A stretch of 64,000 nucleotides of DNA from Oreohelix idahoensis (taxonomy: Eukaryota; Mollusca; Gastropoda; Stylommatophora; Oreohelicidae). How positions within the stretch are numbered: position 1 is the first letter of the stretch; every line of letters begins with the position of its first letter. The position numbers were made by a program, and so were the translations under genes. The notes under the pieces were generated by a model. It saw nothing but the letters and a program-made list of their open reading frames with translations, did no database searches and had not been told where the DNA came from. The stretch is taken from positions 62,001-126,000 of the forward strand of contig JAMPIV010012447.1 in the NCBI GenBank assembly GCA_024509875.1, written 5' to 3'. Of the stretch, positions 34,040-46,803 are shown one piece after another.

Positions 34040-35061
34040 ATGGCTCATCTCACTACAGAACAACGACTCATCATCATTGGACGTTTACAGACTGGACAGT
34101 CACAAAGTGTAGTGGCCAGACAATTTAATGTGGTTAGAAGCACCATTAGTCGCCTTTGGAGGCGATTTCAAGAAACTGGCTCAGTGGCAGACCGGCCGCG
34201 CAGTGGAAGACCCAGAGTCACAACTCCTGCCGAAGACCGCTTCATACGGCTGCGTCACCTCAGAAATCGACTTGCATCTGCGTCCTCCACAGTCCAGTCA
34301 ATGTCAGCAGCTCGTCGAATTTCAGATCAAACGGTCAGGAACCGGCTGCACGACTCTGGTCTTTGGGCTAGAAGACCCTACAGAGGTCCTGTTCTTACGG
34401 ACCGGCATCGCCAGAACGACTGCAGTGGACGAACCAGCATCGTCAGTGGACCGTTGGGAATGACTGGAGACGAGTTTGGTTTAGTGATGAATCATTTTTT
34501 GTGCTCCAGCGACACGATAGACGGAGAAGAGTTTACCGCAGAGTCCATGAGCGCTACGCCCAGAACAGCGTTGATGAGGCTCCTCCACATGGTGGTGGAG
34601 GTGTACTGATGTGGGGGGGGGGGGGGGGGGCGATCAACTTCATGGGAAAAAGTGACCTGGTGCAAATTGAAGGACGCCTGAATGCCCAACGATACGTCGC
34701 TGAAATTCTTCGTCCTCACGTCCTTCCACTTCTGGCTGCACGAGGGTCGATTTTTCAGCAGGATAACGCTCGACCTCATGTGGCACAACTCACCACCCAG
34801 TTCCTCGCTGACAACAACGTCCAGACCATTCCGTGGCCAGCCATGTCATCAGACATGAACCCCATAGAACACTTATGGGATGAACTCGACAGACGACTCC
34901 GCCAGCGAGACGTGGCTCCAGCCAATCTCCGACAGTTGTCTCTTGCACTGCGGGAAGAGTGGGCAGCCATCCCACAACAACAGATCCAACGGCTAATCGG
35001 ATCCATGTCAAGGAGATGTCGTTCTCTGATAGAGGCCAGAGGAGGCCATACACCTTACTGA
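34040..35061 (+). pseudogene. Tc1-like transposase, one frameshift
   Basis: DDE/D transposase of the Tc1/mariner superfamily, which binds the terminal repeats and cuts and pastes the element. From ATG 34040 (MAHLTTEQRL) there are two helix-turn-helix regions and the GRPR motif (RSGRPRVTT). The frame is lost near 34415. The second frame (to 35061) carries FSDESFF, QDNARPH and NPIEHLWDE, so all three acidic residues are present with 34 residues between second and third (D34E). The C-terminus ARGGHTPY matches the other copy. A run of 18 G (34613-34630) replaces part of the GGIS region. An in-frame ATG at 34019 is possible, but alignment to the relative favours 34040. Confidence 0.85.
34613..34630. 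repeat. 18-base poly-G inside the transposase
   Basis: Visible directly. It codes for extra glycines and keeps the frame. Such a run is prone to slippage and to sequencing error. Confidence 0.9.
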
Positions 35062-35069
35062 AACGGAGG

Positions 35070-37290
35070 CCTCAGTCGCAAAGAATAAAAGTCCAAACCA
35101 AATTTAATGAACATCATTTCATTGTTAAAGTCTGAAAGTTTCTTCATGCCAAGATATTGAAATCAACTTTCAATCAACCAAATTCCGTAAAAAAATAAAA
35201 TTTTGGTACAAGTTTGAAACTTTTGGTGTCCATTACCACTGCAATTTTCTGTTGTCACGAAATATATTAGAAAGAAGGTCAGAAGGGGTAATTCGGCATA
35301 AATTTGTTTACCTCTATGTTGCACATCTTTCTTTGTCCCCTGACTGGTCATTGTGACATTCACGCTCTCTTTTCATCTCCGGCAGTATTGACGTTTGTTG
35401 TGCATGATTAGGCGCCATTATTCTGTTGTTAGCAAGCGTATCTGTCCCACGTTTTCCGCTTCGATGCAGAGGGCCATTAAGCGTATCGCCCATCCCTAAA
35501 AAGTACCACATTAACCACGATACCACATTCACTCCATGTAAATGCGAGCATGAAGTGTTTGCTAAGATTGCATAATTACTTCCGTCTCGACAGGAAAAAT
35601 GTAAGAAGTTGTAACGTAAATACTACCAAGAATTGTCGGATGTAGCAGCTCCATATACGGAGAATGACTGTTTGAAATTTTCAAACGCATGAGTCATACA
35701 GAATACTGCATGAGGAAAAGTTTTCATAATATGTACGTTGAATGTATTGGCTGACATTTGAGGTGCCAATAAACAACCACGTGATTGAACGATTTGTCAG
35801 AACGCCATGCAGGAAGCGTGGGCCGAGAGCTACGATATAACGTAGAAAATCTAGCATACGAGACTGCATTCCTGAAATCGTCAATGTAGACAGCTCGAAC
35901 CGTACCACAGAAAAGAACAGAGTTGGATTCTGAATTTATAGGACCGGACAGAAGTTATTAAGAGCATCTCTGTACATCAGTACAAAACTCGCCAACATTA
36001 ATACGGAGCCCGGAATTCTACAGGACCACTCACAGGTCACAGAGGGATTCTGAAATAGAAATAATACCCCAGACGTGTGTTTGAGGCATCTGTGTTAAGT
36101 TGCCAGGACTATTCTACTGAGCAAGAAGTCTAAGATTTCTCAATTATTGAGTTGGTGGTACGGATTTGAGAGACCATTTGAGGTTCTACTCACGTTACCT
36201 GCTGTACTAGTCTGTGGTTCAAAACTTGAGATCGAAACGTGAAACCTACATCCCACGGGTGGAGAAGATCCCTGCCTTGACCATAAGCGGTTACCTCTAG
36301 AATAATTTGGAGACGTGCCCTTGCCACAGAGACGAAGTGACGGAACCAGCAGCACCAACATTTCAGCAATTTGGAAGCTAAGTTATAAGTTTAGCAGACC
36401 AGATCAAAAGACCATATTTTCATCTCTCAAACATGATTCTCTGGCTACATAAAAGGAATTCGTTTGAAATAACGTTAGGGGTCATTAACATTTATAGAAT
36501 ATGTCGATATTTTACGGTATACTGAACGCGAAATATATGCGGAGATTATGACGCATTCGCGTTGGGAAGGTCACGCTGGGTGACTTGGTTACATGACCCT
36601 TGTTACGCTATCCGTCAAGCAAGAAGGTCGTGTCTTGTATTTCTTCCAAGGAAAAAAGGCTGAGTATATAGCCTAAATTAGATATATGAATCGATGTAGA
36701 ACTCAGGGTCAGTTCGGTTATTAATCTAAGTATGAGATTAATTAAATTAAACTAATGATGGAAGGAGAATCGCATTATGATTCAAATTGTAGCTGTCAAG
36801 AACTCATGTGCTCATTTCTGGCTGTTGACTACAACAGCTCACGTATATATCCACGATGTTCTTCTGACATATTGTTTTGACACGGACGGGCATGAATACT
36901 ATGCATGTAATTTCTAATGACTATATGTGAATGTATACCGATGTGAACTGTCTTCGTGCGTCAACTTGTAATAAATATTGGACTCGAATCGAAGGCTTAC
37001 CCACATTCCTTTGATTACGTTTGATTGCTTCAACTTGCATTGTTGACGGTCCTTTGACCTGATGAACTCTTTCTTGTAAGAAGTTTATAGTAATAATGGA
37101 TGAGTTCGTACGGAATCGGGGTTTGCTTGGACACAAGTTGTGTAATGATAAATAAGCAAGCATCCCAACTAAACTTATAATAATCGAACGAAGGACCCTC
37201 CAACACCAGTAAACCACCCACGCAACAATGCGACAGTCATATACAAAGTTAACTTTCTGAGACTCATTCAGCATTTTTTTTACTTCTGAA
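35070..37290. other. AT-rich spacer, no gene seen
   Basis: Short frames only, none with family motifs. No RNA gene seen. Confidence 0.5.
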
Positions 37291-37294
37291 ACAT

Positions 37295-37480
37295 CTTGTG
37301 AATACTCCCTTGAGGTAGAAGCATCATTATCCGTCTATCTACAACTCTGCCACGAGTAATCTTGTGCGAAGGTGGACACCTTTGAAGACTTACATTAGAT
37401 ACTCTAGGTTTTGGCCACTGTTATACCTCTACTGCAGAGCAAGGGGAAGCAACCCGTGACATAATGGGCGACTTAACAGG
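37295..37480 (-). repeat. SINE-like dispersed repeat, copy 2
   Basis: Matches 18290-18460 in the same orientation, with shared blocks including CTTGAGGTAGAAG/CTTAAGGTAGAAG and TCTACA-CTCTGCCA-GAGTAAT. The B-box end seen in copy 1 is not present here. Confidence 0.55.
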
Positions 37481-37792
37481 GAAAACCCCAGGATTTTATC
37501 TTTTTGTAAAGTTTGTAATTTCATAATAGGGTAATGTTAATTTTGTGTGGAGGTTAAGAGGTCAATGTACTGGGCTAGGTATGTTCACTTAGCTTTACAG
37601 TTGTCGACGATGGGTTGTTGCTGGAGCCTTGTTTGATTGATGCTGAGTCTTAGCGAATTCGTGACTATTCTTTCTCACGCCAGGAGTTGAGTGCGGTTGG
37701 AATCACGTTCATTGTTCGAGTAAATCTCACAAGTTTGTTGCTTTGAATGTCTTCTACCACCGTCTCGTATTGTTGTTGTACATAACTGAGTA

Positions 37793-37819
37793 CCAAGAAC
37801 TAGTACCAGGAACTAAGTA
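37793..37819. repeat. 27-bp direct repeat, left (probable TSD)
   Basis: Matches 38329-38355 at 26 of 27 positions (one A/G difference near the left end), flanking the insertion 37820-38328. Confidence 0.85.
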
Positions 37820-38328
37820 CCTCTGGTGAGGGTGCTGTCATGCCCTATTCAGGGCAGCTCGCTCTCCTTTGGTCCAAATCTGGTATCCAGCTATCACTTG
37901 TGGCTCCTCGTAGCTGTCAGCATGCGACAGCGGCAACCCCCCGGCAACGACTTTGACAGGCCGGCTAAACCAGGTGAGGGTAGCCGACTAGTTATAACCT
38001 TCGGTGAGTTAGGGTCTGCTTACCCATGCATGCGAAGACTGGATTCGATAGAATGCGCGGAAGAAACGGTTATGACGGCGACTACCAGCAACGGTCCACG
38101 GCGAGGCAGATAGAAAGACCTGGTCATCCACTGCACCTGACTTCATCTCCAATCGTCTTTACTTGTTTTGCCACTGGACTCAGATGGACCCAGGCGAGTG
38201 TGCGAGGTCGACGAATTGCGCAACTTTTCCTCAATTTAAACCAAATCACTGCGCAAGTCACTCTTTCATCCATAATAATTGGATGAACAGAGTGGTCTTC
38301 ATCACCCGTGATGGACGAACAATAATAA
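37820..38328 (+). mobile_element. 509-bp non-autonomous insertion (SINE/LINE-derived)
   Basis: A GC-rich island between 27-bp direct repeats, ending in GGACGAACAATAATA. A short A/T-rich unit tail before the right repeat is what a target-primed retro-insertion would leave. It resembles GC-rich leader and tail sequences of molluscan non-LTR elements (TCCTCGTAGCTGTCAGCATG block near 37902). Frames 37826-38113 and 38026-38286 are open but show no family. Insertion by retrotransposition is inference. Confidence 0.65.
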
Positions 38329-38355
38329 CCAGGAACTAGTACCAGGAACTAAGTA
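38329..38355. repeat. 27-bp direct repeat, right (probable TSD)
   Basis: Partner of 37793-37819. Confidence 0.85.
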
Positions 38356-38359
38356 GAAA

Positions 38360-41300
38360 TACAAAATGGCATCCCCCTTAAATATTTTGTCTCCTGCTGT
38401 AGACATCAAGAAACTTCCATTTTCCTCTACATCTTATCTCCCTTTGACTCTGTTTGATGCCCATGAGCATGAAAGCTCAGGGCACCGAGGCCGATGAAAG
38501 TGCGTTAGGAGATTGAAAGTGTGCAAATGCATCATAATATAATATACAATTTTTTAACAGTCTGAACAGAAGTGTTGGCATATATAAATATGATATCATC
38601 ATTATGCTCTTTCTGCTCCCTGTGGAGCGTGGGGCTACCTCTGCCGTTGGTTCCTTATGAGTAAACCCGCACGAAGCAGTCACCAGCTCTTGCCGTGGTT
38701 GTTAAAGTGGCAAAATGTTTAACATGATGAGGTTGCCGGCGTAATAAACAACTTAACATACATAAACATATTTATATATGTTAGAATGCGCATTTAAGAA
38801 TGCGAATATATACATATAAGACTTAACGCTTCGCAAAAAGTATCTAGTTTAATTTGTGGATCTTATCTTAAACTCTACGATAGTCTCTTAAATAATTACA
38901 ATTAACAGAGGGTATATTTGGCAAACAAATCTTACTGATCTGTTTAAATTTATTTGTTCTATTAGGTGTAACAGGGAGGTCGAGTGTCGGAAATCCGGTT
39001 TCAAACATTTGCACTAGGGAAATGAACGGACTTATAAATTGAAATCAAAGAGCGAAAATTCATGAACTATGAATTTATAAGCAAAGGGCGATAATCCATA
39101 ATACAATGAAGTAGGGATCAACGGTAGTGTTTTACGCCCCTTGAGAAAAAGTGCTGACTCAAGTTTGGAGTTCTGTTTTATAAAGTGACAAGGCGATAGC
39201 AAAATTGTACGCACGGGAAATTTATATTTTGAGTGAACTGTTTTGAGGAAAACTCGATCTAGAATGTTCGGGAAATAGTTACCGTTGTAAATCGTGGTAC
39301 AAAATATAGTCAGTAGATTCGAGAACGCGTCAAGCGTAGGTTCATTAAAATGGGCTCTCTCCCAAGTGTGTAATATTTTGTAGGTGGCTTTTGCAATCGA
39401 GAGTTACTATCGAGGGATAAGTCCAATGAGTTTGGCTTGCTCTGTGGTCACAGAAAATTTGTATAACTATTCCCCAGGTGCTCGATCGCCTATGTGTCAC
39501 ATTGTGACGTATAATGGAAGTATAGCCTACAGTAATCTGACAGCCTTTGTAATCCCGTTAGCGTTCTATGATTTTGCTAGCAAAACCATGCATTTTTCTG
39601 CCTGTCTTACTCACACAAGCTTATTTTTCACCCACGCCTCTTTTTCTTTGATCATAAGGAAACGAAGTTGTTTACAAACTTGCGTGACCTGCCAGTCAAA
39701 ACAGGTAGCGAATCAGCTTTCGTTTACCTCGTTCCCACACCAGTATCTATCAGGCATGCGATCTCAGACAGAAAACACGTGAAACAGACGTAACGGCCTC
39801 TGAAGTCTCCGGAAACGGAAGCTAACGCTTTGGTGTCGATTCGCACGGGTAACATCTTCGAGAGACGCGTTACACGAATAAGTCTTTTGATGGTGGTCGA
39901 ACGCCAGAAAAAAAGCCGACCGTAAAGCTTTATCTGAGGAACTCATGTTCTGATTCTCTGGTATACACAATAGTGTAAAATGTAACATCATCTATAGATC
40001 AGAGAAACACGATGGCATATAAACTGTGGTTTCCTAAACCTGCTATCAGTTGTCACTCAGAATTTTTGCACAGTCTAAACACGTAGTTCTAGAACCATTG
40101 TGGAAGATGTGTTAATAGCATTCGTGGGGATCTTTTCATTGTGATTCTCTGGTAATAGAAATTAGTGTTACAAATTAAAAGTGTTAAGATTTTACCATTA
40201 TAATTCACTTGGTTTTTCTAGCTGTTAGAACTAGTGAAATAAATAACGCGTAGCTATTTCCTACAAGAGATTCATTTATAATGTTAATTTTCACCACCCG
40301 CTTTCTCACACAAGAAGAGACGGTTTTAGTTGACTAATTTATATGTTAGGCGCGACTGATAGCGACAGAAAAGAATTCACGTTTTATTTTATTGTGCGTA
40401 GTTATTATAAGTGCCTAGTATTTAATACCTTACGATGGCCAACAGACGCCGACAATTTAATAGCTAGTAACGACAGGCGATATTTATGTAAGTGTGCGTA
40501 TGGATAATTGAATAATAATTAACATGGTACGCTTACTGCCGGTGCGAGAGGAGCGGGAAGAGTGCATATCTCCATCCGACCTGAAATCTCAGCGCTAGCG
40601 AAAGCTGACCGTATAGGCTAAAGACAGCGTGTGCCTTTTAAATTTAATCAGGACTGACGGAGTGGATAAGAGATCGTCTTGTCCCCGTCTGTGTGCATAT
40701 ATGTAACTATATATAATAGTAGCATTTTTTAAATGAATGTTCTTTATTCCTAGCAGACCTGATCACAAGGGCGTCCAGCGGTCTTTTTCGTTGTTTTCTT
40801 CATTTACTAAGTGGTTAATGTTGTCTTTTCTTGGCTTGTGCGTCACCAACTTCATTTGTGAGCAAGGACTTGCCAACGATACATGAGAAACATTTTAAGT
40901 TGTAAATTATACTGGACTTACTAAACCCAGCAATATGTTTTTTTACGCTGTTTCAGAATCGGCATTCTACCATAGAGCCAGCCGATAGGACTACCATCAT
41001 TTATCAATTGTAAAATTTTAGCAACCAGATGTTTCCCAATTCTGGAAGTATTTTCCTCCTTTTTTAACTGTGAACTTCAAGAGCACGTTCTGTTACACTA
41101 ACTATTCGCGGTGACATTTTGTACATCCAGGGAAAATTAAAACACCAGATTCGGCGTTCACCTCGCTAGTCTTGACTTGTTAGAGGATGTACTGGGGCCA
41201 ATTTGGGAATTAAAAAAACCTGGCAATTTTATATTCAGGAAAATTGTATTTCCAAGGGATACCACCCCGAGTAGGAAAGCGTGATTGAGTGGCCACTGTA

Positions 41301-42000
41301 TGACAGAGAGAGGGAATATTTTTCTTTGTTACAGGAACTTCACCAACCTGGGATTTTGCATAAACTTGTTTACTTTACTGGGTAGCATTTAGTAGGAACT
41401 TGTTTCTTTACTGTCTATTCTGTAACATAGTGCTAACCTTTGACTTTTGGGTTATTAACTTTTTGGGTTCTTTTTATCCATAGGGGGAGGGCACATTTAT
41501 TCTGTTATTTTCATATGTATGTAAATCTGATTTTCATTTGATCTTCTTTAGATCTTTGATGTTGTCAAGTTTAAATTATAATAAACAACAAAAGAAACTT
41601 TACTTTGTGTATTGGTCACACCCATACCCAATTAACCGTAGCTTTTCACGTTTGTGTGTCTTGTTGTCATATAGCTGTGTGTGTGTGTGTGTAGTTAAAC
41701 TTATATTTATATGTATGAGGAGGGAAAGGTTGTCTTGTACTAAATTATAGTCGTATAGATAGGCTGGAATCGAGAAACTCGCTCATTCCAGAGACAGATC
41801 TTCTCCTTAAGCTATTCACCCGTGAAATCTATTTCTCACTCTTTTTTCTCACGTACTTATCACCACCCACTCTACTCAAACGGATCCAAAAATAACTCAA
41901 AACCTATCGGTACGACACACATATGACAGTTTTTGTGAGTTATTCAGAGGACAAGAGACAGTGTCCCCAGTAGAAGATAAATATGTGTAATGTTCGGTCA
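38360..42000. other. AT-rich spacer, no convincing gene
   Basis: The longest frame, 39384-39782 plus (132 codons), has no motif I recognise and unbiased codon use. 38570-38700 (minus) is GC-richer and may be a LINE 3' remnant. Nothing else supported. Confidence 0.5.
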
Positions 42001-42005
42001 CCCGT

Positions 42006-42340
42006 GTGTTACCGGGGCCCGAAAGGGGAGCAAAGAATAGTAACACTGCACCCTACCACGCATGTAGTAAAAGGCGACTAAGGAGGGTATGGGCATGGGG
42101 CTGTTTACCCCATCCCGTAAAAACTTCGCACAGTGGGCTGATCACCTGCTTGCCAACCAATCTGATTACGGAAACAATGATAGATTGTTTGGTCTGTTTT
42201 TGTTCCACAAAGACGCCACTAGGCGTGGTGGAAACAGCGATAGATTGATCAATTTGTTGTTGCCCTAAGACGCCACTAGGCGTACTGGCCACATACTGCT
42301 TTGCCGGTTGATGGCTAAGGATGGAAGAAGAAGAAGATGT
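42006..42340 (+). repeat. LINE 3' end remnant with duplicated block
   Basis: A GC-richer island ending GATGGAAGAAGAAGAAGATG. The block AGACGCCACTAGGCGT occurs twice (42210-42225 and 42270-42285), each followed by a GG(T/C)GG/TGGCC stretch. It resembles the 3' end of the RTE-like LINE near 32970 (AAGACGCCACCAGGCGTGAT, then CTGCTTTGGCAGTCGG against CTGCTTTGCCGGTTG). So it is probably a 5'-truncated copy of the same LINE group with an internal duplication. Confidence 0.6.
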
Positions 42341-42349
42341 GTAATGTTC

Positions 42350-44050
42350 AAGACACGCAGGTAAGTTGAGTTTTACCAACATATGATAAACTGTTTAGTA
42401 CATGACAACAACGATAGACAGCAGCTAATCCAGAGAATTAGGAAATGATAGACCTTGGTGAATTTTAATCCCTGGCGATTCAGGTCAGTATCATCTAAGA
42501 TATGCCAAGTTGAAAGGACAAATATCAGAACATTTTGTAAAGACAATGTTGTCATACGAAGAACTTTCAAGGGCAGTAAAATATTGACAGCAGTAGTTTG
42601 CCAAGTCGTGACCACCAGAACAAAATAAAGACAGCTAGACTTCTGAAGCAGCATGAGTGAACGAGAGAGAGCAAGACAATGGCATAAATAATTGTACTGA
42701 ATTTGTTGCTGTACCTAACTGCCAACTGTAGGTGAAGGCTGGGCTTCACTTTCACCTTCGCCACTTTATTTTGTGAAAATAAAGTTTTCACAGTTACTTG
42801 CTACTGCTGTCTGAGTGAAGTCCTTCGCCAAACTCGTGACATCATTCACCATTTTGTTAGTTGTGAACTGTTGTCGTATATTTGAGAGAAAGCAGAAGTT
42901 TAACATCTCTATACATAAATAAGCTGCCTACTGTTGGGGTAGTGATAAGAACTCTTCACGATCAACAATAAAGAAAAAGAGAAGAAGGGAATAGTAGACG
43001 ATCATCATCAGCACCAACGGCCACACCGGGTTGTCGGGTTATTAGTTATTTGCTTTAAGGTTTCTTTTACAGAATTATAACCAGTGTCGTAAAGTATTTT
43101 AAAATTTTGCCTTTTTTTCTCCTAATGTAGTGTGCTTAAAATAATAAGAAACTTGGTATACGATTTTCTATTGATCTATAGATAATGTTGCTGGTTGCAC
43201 TCTTGTTTTCTAAACGTTTTTTGCAAACGAAAAGTCCGTTTATGATTTGATCTATGAATGGCATTTCTGTTGTCCTTTATGTATATGTGCTTGTATTTGA
43301 TTGTGTGTATTATTAAATGCTTAGGATTATTTATGTACATGTTTTGTACGCTGCACTTTTTGATCTTCTGTAATTAATTTATGCATGCAAGCTTTTAATC
43401 TTTTTACTAAATCCTATGATAATATTTTATCATCTGTAATTTAAAGAGAAACAGGTCTATTTCTGTGGGATTTTTTTTTTTTTTGGCATTAGCATACCCG
43501 TGTGTATTGTTTTTACAAACTAAAGTTTCTAATGTCTGGTTTAAACTGGCAGGAAGCTTTCTCTTTTCTTAAAATATTTCATTTAACGTTACAAAATAAA
43601 TGGGACTCAATGAATGCAAAACAAAAAATAAAATAAATGTCAAGTAAATCTCAGCCGTGCCAACGTCTGATTTGGGCTCGTGGCTTTTTCTAAAACGTAC
43701 TTTGTAAAAACAAATGGTGTCCTCACATTAAAAAGTAACATATTTTTCGTTTGCTCGTTTAATCATTTAGTATACGCTAGAAAGTAACTTATTCCACTGA
43801 GCTTGTTATTTACTCTGTATAAAGCTGACTAAAATTTATAACAAACTTGACTAATTTCCACACATCGGTTGTTAGCTGCTTCCAACCTGCACGTAGTTCG
43901 TTTCGTTCGTTCGTTTGTCGACTATATTGCTGTTATACCCTGTTCAACCTGAAAATTGGTTATAATTGGGGTATATTGAGCGTTTAGTTTCTTCTAAGCT
44001 AGTCGATTGTTAGCCCAAAAAGGACTAGTCCTAAAAAGGACCACTAGCTG
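42350..44050. other. AT-rich spacer, no gene seen
   Basis: Short minus frames only (42373-42791). T-run at 43471-43484. No family recognised. Confidence 0.5.
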
Positions 44051-44102
44051 GCTGTCTGGATTCCTCTTCGTTGCTTGTCTGTTCGTGGTGCTGTGGCGTG
44101 TT

Positions 44103-44251
44103 TCACTGTCTGGCTTGTGTGGTTCTGTTGGTTTTTGCCCTCCTCGTTTCTGATTCTTGTGTCTTCCTTTTCTCCTGTATCTGAAATAGCGCTTTTTTAA
44201 TGATTGCTGGGAGTAGTCTTTCTAGTGTTTCCTCGATGACTTCTTCGTCTG
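44103..44251 (-). pseudogene. LINE ORF1, C-terminal part split off by element B
   Basis: The minus strand reads EEVIEETLERLLPAIIKKA, then a Lys/Arg/Gln-rich end with stop at 44103. It is the continuation of the ORF1 at 54487-56360: the GTCTG at 44247-44251 is the duplicated target site, and the frame resumes directly behind it. The LINE ends soon after (about 44045) and no ORF2 follows. Confidence 0.8.
44247..44251. repeat. Target site duplication GTCTG, left
   Basis: Directly before the LTR start TGTGACG at 44252; repeated at 54487-54491. Confidence 0.95.
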
Positions 44252-46803
44252 TGTGACGTACGTCTAGTTTGACAAGTGAATTTTCCCTGATTTGATGGAT
44301 GATTAAAGGGACTTTAGCTTTCCATAACATTAGAACCCCTGAACATCAGTATTGTTGTAACTTTTCATCAACGAAGAATAGCGGCTATGATCAAAGCAGT
44401 CAAAGACGATCCCCAGAACAGAGAAGCAGAAATTTAGTATCTCCGTGCGAACACTGAACCGTTCGCAAGACGGACACGAGCGGTCAGAAGAAAGCTTCTT
44501 GCAGACTTCGCACCTCTGTGGCAACCGGCAGACTTGCCCGAAAGACTATGGAACGGGAGAGACGGAGCGCTCAGCGTAGCGGATACGATCTGAGGAATCA
44601 GGAAACTCACCGCGAACGAGGCTAGTCTCGCAGAAATTTCACATCCTCGTGCGAGCAGCCTGAGACGAACGAAGATCGGAAGCCAGTCGGGCCATCGCGG
44701 TTAGCATGGCGGCTAAATAACTTCGACTTGCCCTGGGATCTGAAGAGGCGCGAAATTGTCACACGACCCATTTAACTTACATTCCTTTTAGATATATACA
44801 GAATATGAAAAGGGCAACTTTATCATTTGGTCTGACAGAATTTTAAGATTCACTAGCATATAGTTAAATTCCTGCTAGATTTCATCTAAATTGTTGGCTA
44901 TTGGAGTGAAATTCTTTTTCTGTGCAGACGGTAATTTATACTTTAGCTTCGACTGATCAGTGGTCTAGTTATTTCATTTTTATTTCACTGGATTGTGGTG
45001 TAAATTTAAACTTATTAAATAAACCCATTTTCAAAGTTCTAGTGCAAACTAAATGTTACATCTATAAGTTTATTTCCTAATACAATAGCCGCGTAAATTA
45101 ACTGTGCAGCCGATTAAGGGAATTATAACTTTAATACAGTTTAGTTCTGTAGAAATAGATGTGCTTTTAACTATTAACCTCACGGAGAGTTTTTTCTTGA
45201 TTTATTAATTAAAGACGCGAATGCAGAAAATAGTCTAACTGTAAATGTATTGCGCGATAGATCTTAATATGATTTTATTGCATTTCATGTTTTATCTTCT
45301 ATACAGAATTGATCTTTCGACCTTGCATCCCAGCAATTAATTAATTATACACTGGGTCCTGCCAACTCAGTTCGATTACTCCAGTGACTTATGAACCTAT
45401 TTGAAATTTAATCTTTGTGGCGATCCTATTGGAATTCAGCTATCTGAAGTATACAGAAACAAAGCAAACCCAAAGACTGTTTTAAAATCCCAATTCATAA
45501 AGTCGTTTTATAGTTAACAAACTGGAAGAAGAACAGTTGCCAGTAGCAATATTTTACTCACTGCTCTATTTGTGAAGAAGAACATAGATTTCCCTGACAC
45601 TGTCTGTTAAGCATAATCATTGGATTTTACCACCCCCTGATGAACTTACCTCAGTGTTTTGTAGTTTGTGACATTACGGCAAAAGAAAGTTATCTCCACC
45701 AGCTGTGCCAATCTTAGAAACCGCACAATACCTCACACCTAGCCAAGTGCCTGTGCCATTCATTAGGAACTTTTATCTAACAAACCAACAGTAGCCTTTA
45801 CGCTTCACCGTGTGGCGATTTTTGAGACTATTAGCTACCAGCCCACCTCGTTAAATCTGGGGCCTGACACAGAAGAAATAAAAAGACAATTTCCATTGTT
45901 CTACGGTATTAGCTACAGTTGTAAAATTACTAAAGTGCCAGAATTCACAACTTGGTAAGTCTGTGTGTGTGACTGTGTGTGCTGGCCAGGACAAGCGAGT
46001 TTTTGAATGACAGGAGATTTATTAATCTTTTTTTTACCCTTATAATTAGTTCGTCCTAGTATTAAGGGGTATTGTATACATTGTACATGATTTCTCCTAG
46101 CGGGATTGTTTAACTGTGTTCATTCCCCCCTTCCGTAAAGTTTTGTTGAAAAAGGGAAACATTTGAGAACCCTAGCTTTTCCTCTACCCTCTTATCACTG
46201 TAACCCCTTGCCTCAGAGTAATAAATTTACCATTGGGTTAAATTGCCTATCTCTGATCATCATCACCCCCCCCCCTCGTCTTTGGGACCGGGTTTTTTCT
46301 GTTAGTAAATACAAGCGGGAAAGGTGTATTGGATACTTCTCCTCAAAAACCCCTCTTTCCCCATCCCCCCCCCCCCCCTTTTCATTTGTGTATTTTGTAA
46401 TCTTTGATTTCTTCATGTAAATTGATAATTATTTGTGACTTGATTTTTTATGATAATACAAATATTAAAACTTTGTTAGCATTTTGTGTCGGCTGGCCCA
46501 AATCCAACATTCCTCATATTTGTTACCGTAGTCTGTATTCATGTACGTTGAGGGTCAGAATCACCAAATCGGTGTGTGCGCCTGAGTGACTGGAACTGAC
46601 AAACAATTGTTTGTTCAGAAGGGTGGTAGGAGTAGTTTTGAGAGACAAATATTGTCGTACATGAGACTGTCCTTACTCTTCCCAGCACTTGTGAATCTAC
46701 TACCTCACTTTCCTTAATCCTTATTCTCACCGAGCCTTCACTATCATTCTACACTCTAAAGGGACCAATATCCATCAGAACACTCTCAGATAAAATTACG
46801 ACA
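44252..46803 (+). repeat. 5' LTR of element B, 2,552 bp
   Basis: Colinear with 51945-54486. Visible differences are scattered substitutions and C-run length changes (46266-46275, 46366-46378). The short frame at 46163-46420 recurs in the other LTR with changes and is not credible as a gene. Confidence 0.95.

Larger units (their letters stand above)
33721..35061 (+). mobile_element. Tc1-like DNA transposon, right end missing
   Basis: The left terminus at 33721 (TACTGTTCAAAAAAAAGAAA, preceded by TA) matches the terminal sequence of the Tc1 element at 56405. The transposase follows on the plus strand. I searched 35062-35340 for the matching right inverted repeat and did not see it, so the copy is truncated or rearranged and cannot move by itself. 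Confidence 0.8.

Noticed and set aside
39384..39782. 132-codon plus frame
   Set aside because: No recognisable motif, signal peptide or partner copy; could be an exon, but nothing in the sequence supports it.
46163..46420. Plus frame in LTR of element B (and 53855-54103)
   Set aside because: Occurs in both LTRs with frame-changing C-run differences, so it is not conserved as protein.
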